From NCBI GenBank assembly GCA_051819745.1, contig JBNJGO010000044.1, positions 1 to 5,853 of the forward strand: a stretch of DNA of 5,853 bases, read 5' to 3'. The notes under the pieces were generated by a model. The model saw nothing but the letters and a program-made list of their open reading frames with translations. It was not told the DNA's origin and ran no database searches. The translations under genes were made by a program, and so were the position numbers. Positions 4,921 to 5,853 of the stretch are shown here, in pieces. Positions within the stretch are counted from its first letter, which is position 1, and each line of letters opens with the position of its first letter. Source of the DNA: SKGA01 sp051819745 (GTDB taxonomy: Archaea; Nanobdellota; Nanobdellia; Woesearchaeales; SKGA01).

Positions 4921-5853
4921 ATGACTACACATTCTTCACCTAAACAAGTGGATCGAACAAAAAATATTACGATTGATTGTTCTCTGCACTCGGCTTCAGG
5001 TGGTATGATACGAAATGCGGTACTCGCTTCTTCACTTTCAGGCACTCCAGTTATTTTAAAAAATATTTTTTCAAAAAGAGAACCTTCGGGAGCTAATGAA
5101 AGCATCTTGCAGTTGATTTCTATTTTTGCTCACGCCACAAAAGCAGTCGTTTCAGGCCTTGGAGTTGGTTCTTCAACAATTTCTTTCCAACCAACAATTC
5201 CTTTCCATCCAAAAAAAAGTATTGCTCTTCAATACAAATCCCCTCATAATGCCTCTTTATCATTATTTACTATTCTTATCGCTTGCATGTATCAACAACG
5301 ACAAATTCTCATCCGATCAAATGGTGTTACTCATGGAAAAAATGGTCCAAGCATCGATGTTTTAAATACTGCTTTCCTTCCCTTCATCCGTTCACAAGTT
5401 GATAAGTGCGTACTTTCAATAAATACTTATTCCTTTTATCCTTCTTATGATGGTGATATTCTCTGTCAGATTAAAGGTAAACGATCGCTTGATTCGACTA
5501 TTCCTCGATTCGATCCACGACCACATCCTGATTTAAGTGCTGTGCGCGCTGTTATCACAACAAATCTTCAAGGGCCTTTTGCTAAAAGAACGTGGGCTTA
5601 CGAACAAATCCTCACTCTCGCATTTAAAGGGGTTGCTTCTCTCTCACTAAACACTCATACTGTCCCCTTATCTTCTGATGGTTGTGGTATTACATTATCT
5701 GCATTATATGGTAAAGATAATGGTTTTGACACTGACCTTCCTTGGCTTCACTCAAAAGATCTATGTGGTTTTTCCGATGATACTACTTCTTTTGACTCAA
5801 GATTATATGCTCTTATTAAAGATTTTAAAAAAGAGCTTCATACAAATACAGTA
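4921..5853 (+). CDS. RNA 3'-terminal phosphate cyclase (RtcA)-like protein, divergent; 3' end outside window
   Basis: The frame stays open for 311 codons to the last base of the window; RtcA proteins are about 340 residues. RtcA uses ATP to convert RNA 3'-phosphates to 2',3'-cyclic phosphates. The homology can be followed: ITIDCS (16-21) for the family's DGS; GGMIRNAVLASSLSGTPV (27-44) for GGQILRTALALSxxTGxPV; KNIFSKREPSG (47-57) for the NIRxxRxxPG block; GLGVGSSTISFQP (79-91) for GAxxGSxxLxFxP; then FYPSYDGDI (172-180) for YPxGGG. Many signature residues are lost. GEGGGQ is replaced around 23-28, so the positions of E. coli Glu14 and Gln18 become Ser24 and Gly28. The RQHL block becomes ESIL (60-63), and GTAGS becomes PHNAS (108-112). 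Arg31 and Arg53 remain. GVTHGKNGPSIDVL (135-148) resembles Rcl1, the non-catalytic eukaryotic relative used in 18S rRNA maturation, more than RtcA. The region of the catalytic His (His309 in E. coli) lies beyond the window. Membership of the RtcA/Rcl1 superfamily is well supported; cyclase activity is doubtful. Confidence 0.8.
   Translation, partial: MTTHSSPKQVDRTKNITIDCSLHSASGGMIRNAVLASSLSGTPVILKNIFSKREPSGANESILQLISIFAHATKAVVSGLGVGSSTISFQPTIPFHPKKSIALQYKSPHNASLSLFTILIACMYQQRQILIRSNGVTHGKNGPSIDVLNTAFLPFIRSQVDKCVLSINTYSFYPSYDGDILCQIKGKRSLDSTIPRFDPRPHPDLSAVRAVITTNLQGPFAKRTWAYEQILTLAFKGVASLSLNTHTVPLSSDGCGITLSALYGKDNGFDTDLPWLHSKDLCGFSDDTTSFDSRLYALIKDFKKELHTNTV

Noticed and set aside
4917..5365. 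Short frames antisense (4917-5105) and sense (5126-5365) inside the RtcA-like gene
   Set aside because: They overlap a longer frame with traceable RtcA homology and have no promoter or homology of their own.

Overview
The window looks like archaeal chromosome, most likely from a small-genome, AT-rich lineage such as DPANN (Woesearchaeota/Pacearchaeota-like); the lineage is inferred, with no rRNA or other marker to confirm it. The support is in the upstream regions. Nearly every gene has an AT-rich TATA-like octamer at archaeal spacing. For three genes (the lipoprotein, the RtcA-like protein and the DUF1028 protein) the box lies about 26-29 nt before the start codon, as expected for leaderless transcripts. 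Two others (the MazG-like and coiled-coil genes) have a Shine-Dalgarno sequence of archaeal type. I see no bacterial -35/-10 pairs and no GC-rich hairpin terminators. No tRNA, rRNA, CRISPR array, insertion sequence or attachment site was found.

Layout: (1) 61-426 (+), a compact MazG/DCTPP1-type nucleotide pyrophosphohydrolase starting at TTG. (2) 435-1088 (-), a DUF1028 protein, convergent with gene 1 with an 8-bp gap. (3) 1144-1968 (-), a MutY-type adenine DNA glycosylase that lacks all iron-sulfur cluster cysteines and the usual C-terminal Nudix-like domain. (4) 1969-2069, a divergent promoter region. (5) 2070-2588 (+), a secreted lipoprotein of unknown function. (6) 2744-4846 (+), a 700-residue protein with a short basic/aromatic N-terminal segment, about 400 residues of Ser/Asp/Lys-rich disorder, a coiled coil and a small helical C-terminal domain. 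(7) 4921 to the window end (+), the first 311 codons of an RNA 3'-terminal phosphate cyclase (RtcA) homologue whose N-terminal catalytic motifs have changed.

Two genes fit nucleotide-pool and DNA mutation avoidance: the MazG/DCTPP1-like enzyme would hydrolyse unwanted dNTPs, and MutY would remove adenine mispaired with 8-oxoguanine. They are on opposite strands with DUF1028 between them, so this is neighbourhood and not an operon. The right half (lipoprotein, disordered coiled-coil protein, RtcA-like protein) is co-directional, but each gene has its own promoter and no joint pathway can be read from the sequence.

The items most worth follow-up are the RtcA-like protein, whose active site looks degenerate and which in places resembles eukaryotic Rcl1; the clusterless MutY with a possible winged-helix tail; and the large disordered coiled-coil protein.
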